DNA of 6,498 bases from Bacteroidales bacterium (GTDB taxonomy: Bacteria > Bacteroidota > Bacteroidia > Bacteroidales > Marinilabiliaceae): NCBI GenBank assembly GCA_004552385.1, contig SFOL01000099.1, forward strand, positions 1-6,498, read 5' to 3'. The translations under genes were made by a program, and so were the position numbers. Under the pieces are notes generated by a model. That model made no database searches and was not told the origin of the DNA. It was given only the letters and a program-made list of their open reading frames with translations. Shown piece by piece: positions 6,349 through 6,498 of the stretch (position 1 is the stretch's first letter; each line of letters starts with the position of its first letter).

Positions 6349-6498
6349 TATTAAGACATAGTCAGCGACATGTCATTAGTGACTAATTAACAGAATGCCT
6401 TATGAGCAGTTCCTCATCAGGTTAAAACAGATTTAAATCATCCTCATAAACTCTTGGCGGCGCCAGTAATAACGCGCGAGAGGGACGAGAGAGAGCTA
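6349..6498. other. Non-coding tail after the GH2 gene, rich in short palindromes
   Basis: No reading frame of useful length is present on either strand. TAGTCA (6359-6364) and TGACTA (6380-6385) form a 6-bp inverted repeat around the palindrome GACATGTC (6367-6374). TTAGTgACTAA (6376-6386), GATTTAAATC (6430-6439) and TGGCGgCGCCA (6455-6465) are further palindromes, and TCCTCAT occurs at 6411 and 6441. No T-tract follows any stem, so I do not call a terminator. It may be the spacer and control region before a next gene outside the window. Confidence 0.4.

Noticed and set aside
6402..6425. Seven-codon frame starting ATGAGCAG, sharing the 11-mer CTTATGAGCAG with the GH2 start region
   Set aside because: It is too short, and the shared 11-mer is easily explained by chance.
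6411..6447. Repeated TCCTCAT as the start of a repeat array
   Set aside because: There are only two 7-base copies with no further units, so there is no evidence for a CRISPR or other array.
1..6498. A previously undescribed defence, mobile or signalling system
   Set aside because: All three complete genes belong to known families and fit a glycan-degradation locus; no unexplained gene cluster, integrase, transposase or reverse transcriptase is present.

Overview
The window looks like part of a polysaccharide utilisation locus (PUL) from a member of the Bacteroidota, probably the order Bacteroidales. The evidence is a surface-type lipoprotein signal with an acidic stretch after the lipidated cysteine, a Big_5-like domain fused to a GH26 mannanase, a GH2 enzyme with a C-terminal layout common in gut Bacteroidales, an AraC-type regulator among the enzymes, and a Bacteroidota-like promoter. 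I see no RNA gene, insertion sequence, phage gene or CRISPR array. All four genes lie on the + strand.

Layout. (1) Positions 2-427: the 3' end of a gene that starts outside the window. It encodes a C-terminal beta-sandwich module, probably carbohydrate-binding, and the tail of what looks like a preceding copy of the same module. (2) 428-772: a non-coding spacer with several hairpins, including a probable terminator at 553-597, and an AT-rich inverted repeat at 660-698. (3) 773-2269: a surface lipoprotein endo-beta-1,4-mannanase of family GH26 with both catalytic glutamates. (4) 2270-2465: a very strong terminator (2295-2341), then a candidate Bacteroidota promoter (2384-2417). (5) 2466-3350: an AraC-family regulator. 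(6) 3436-6348: a large GH2 lipoprotein with both catalytic glutamates, 85 bases downstream of the regulator and probably co-transcribed with it. (7) 6349-6498: a non-coding tail rich in small palindromes, with no clear terminator.

Inferred working model: the GH26 lipoprotein cuts beta-mannan (plain, galacto- or gluco-mannan) at the cell surface. The upstream protein fragment fits a glycan-binding role. The AraC regulator would respond to a released sugar and control the locus. The GH2 lipoprotein, whose sorting signal lacks the acidic surface-export stretch, would trim side chains or oligosaccharides, perhaps on the periplasmic side. The GH2 substrate cannot be read from sequence, and its nucleophile motif is not the usual GH2 beta-mannosidase one.

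I did not find a new type of system. The points most worth a second look are the unassigned GH2 specificity, the strong AUA isoleucine bias in three genes but not the first, and the structured spacer upstream of the mannanase.
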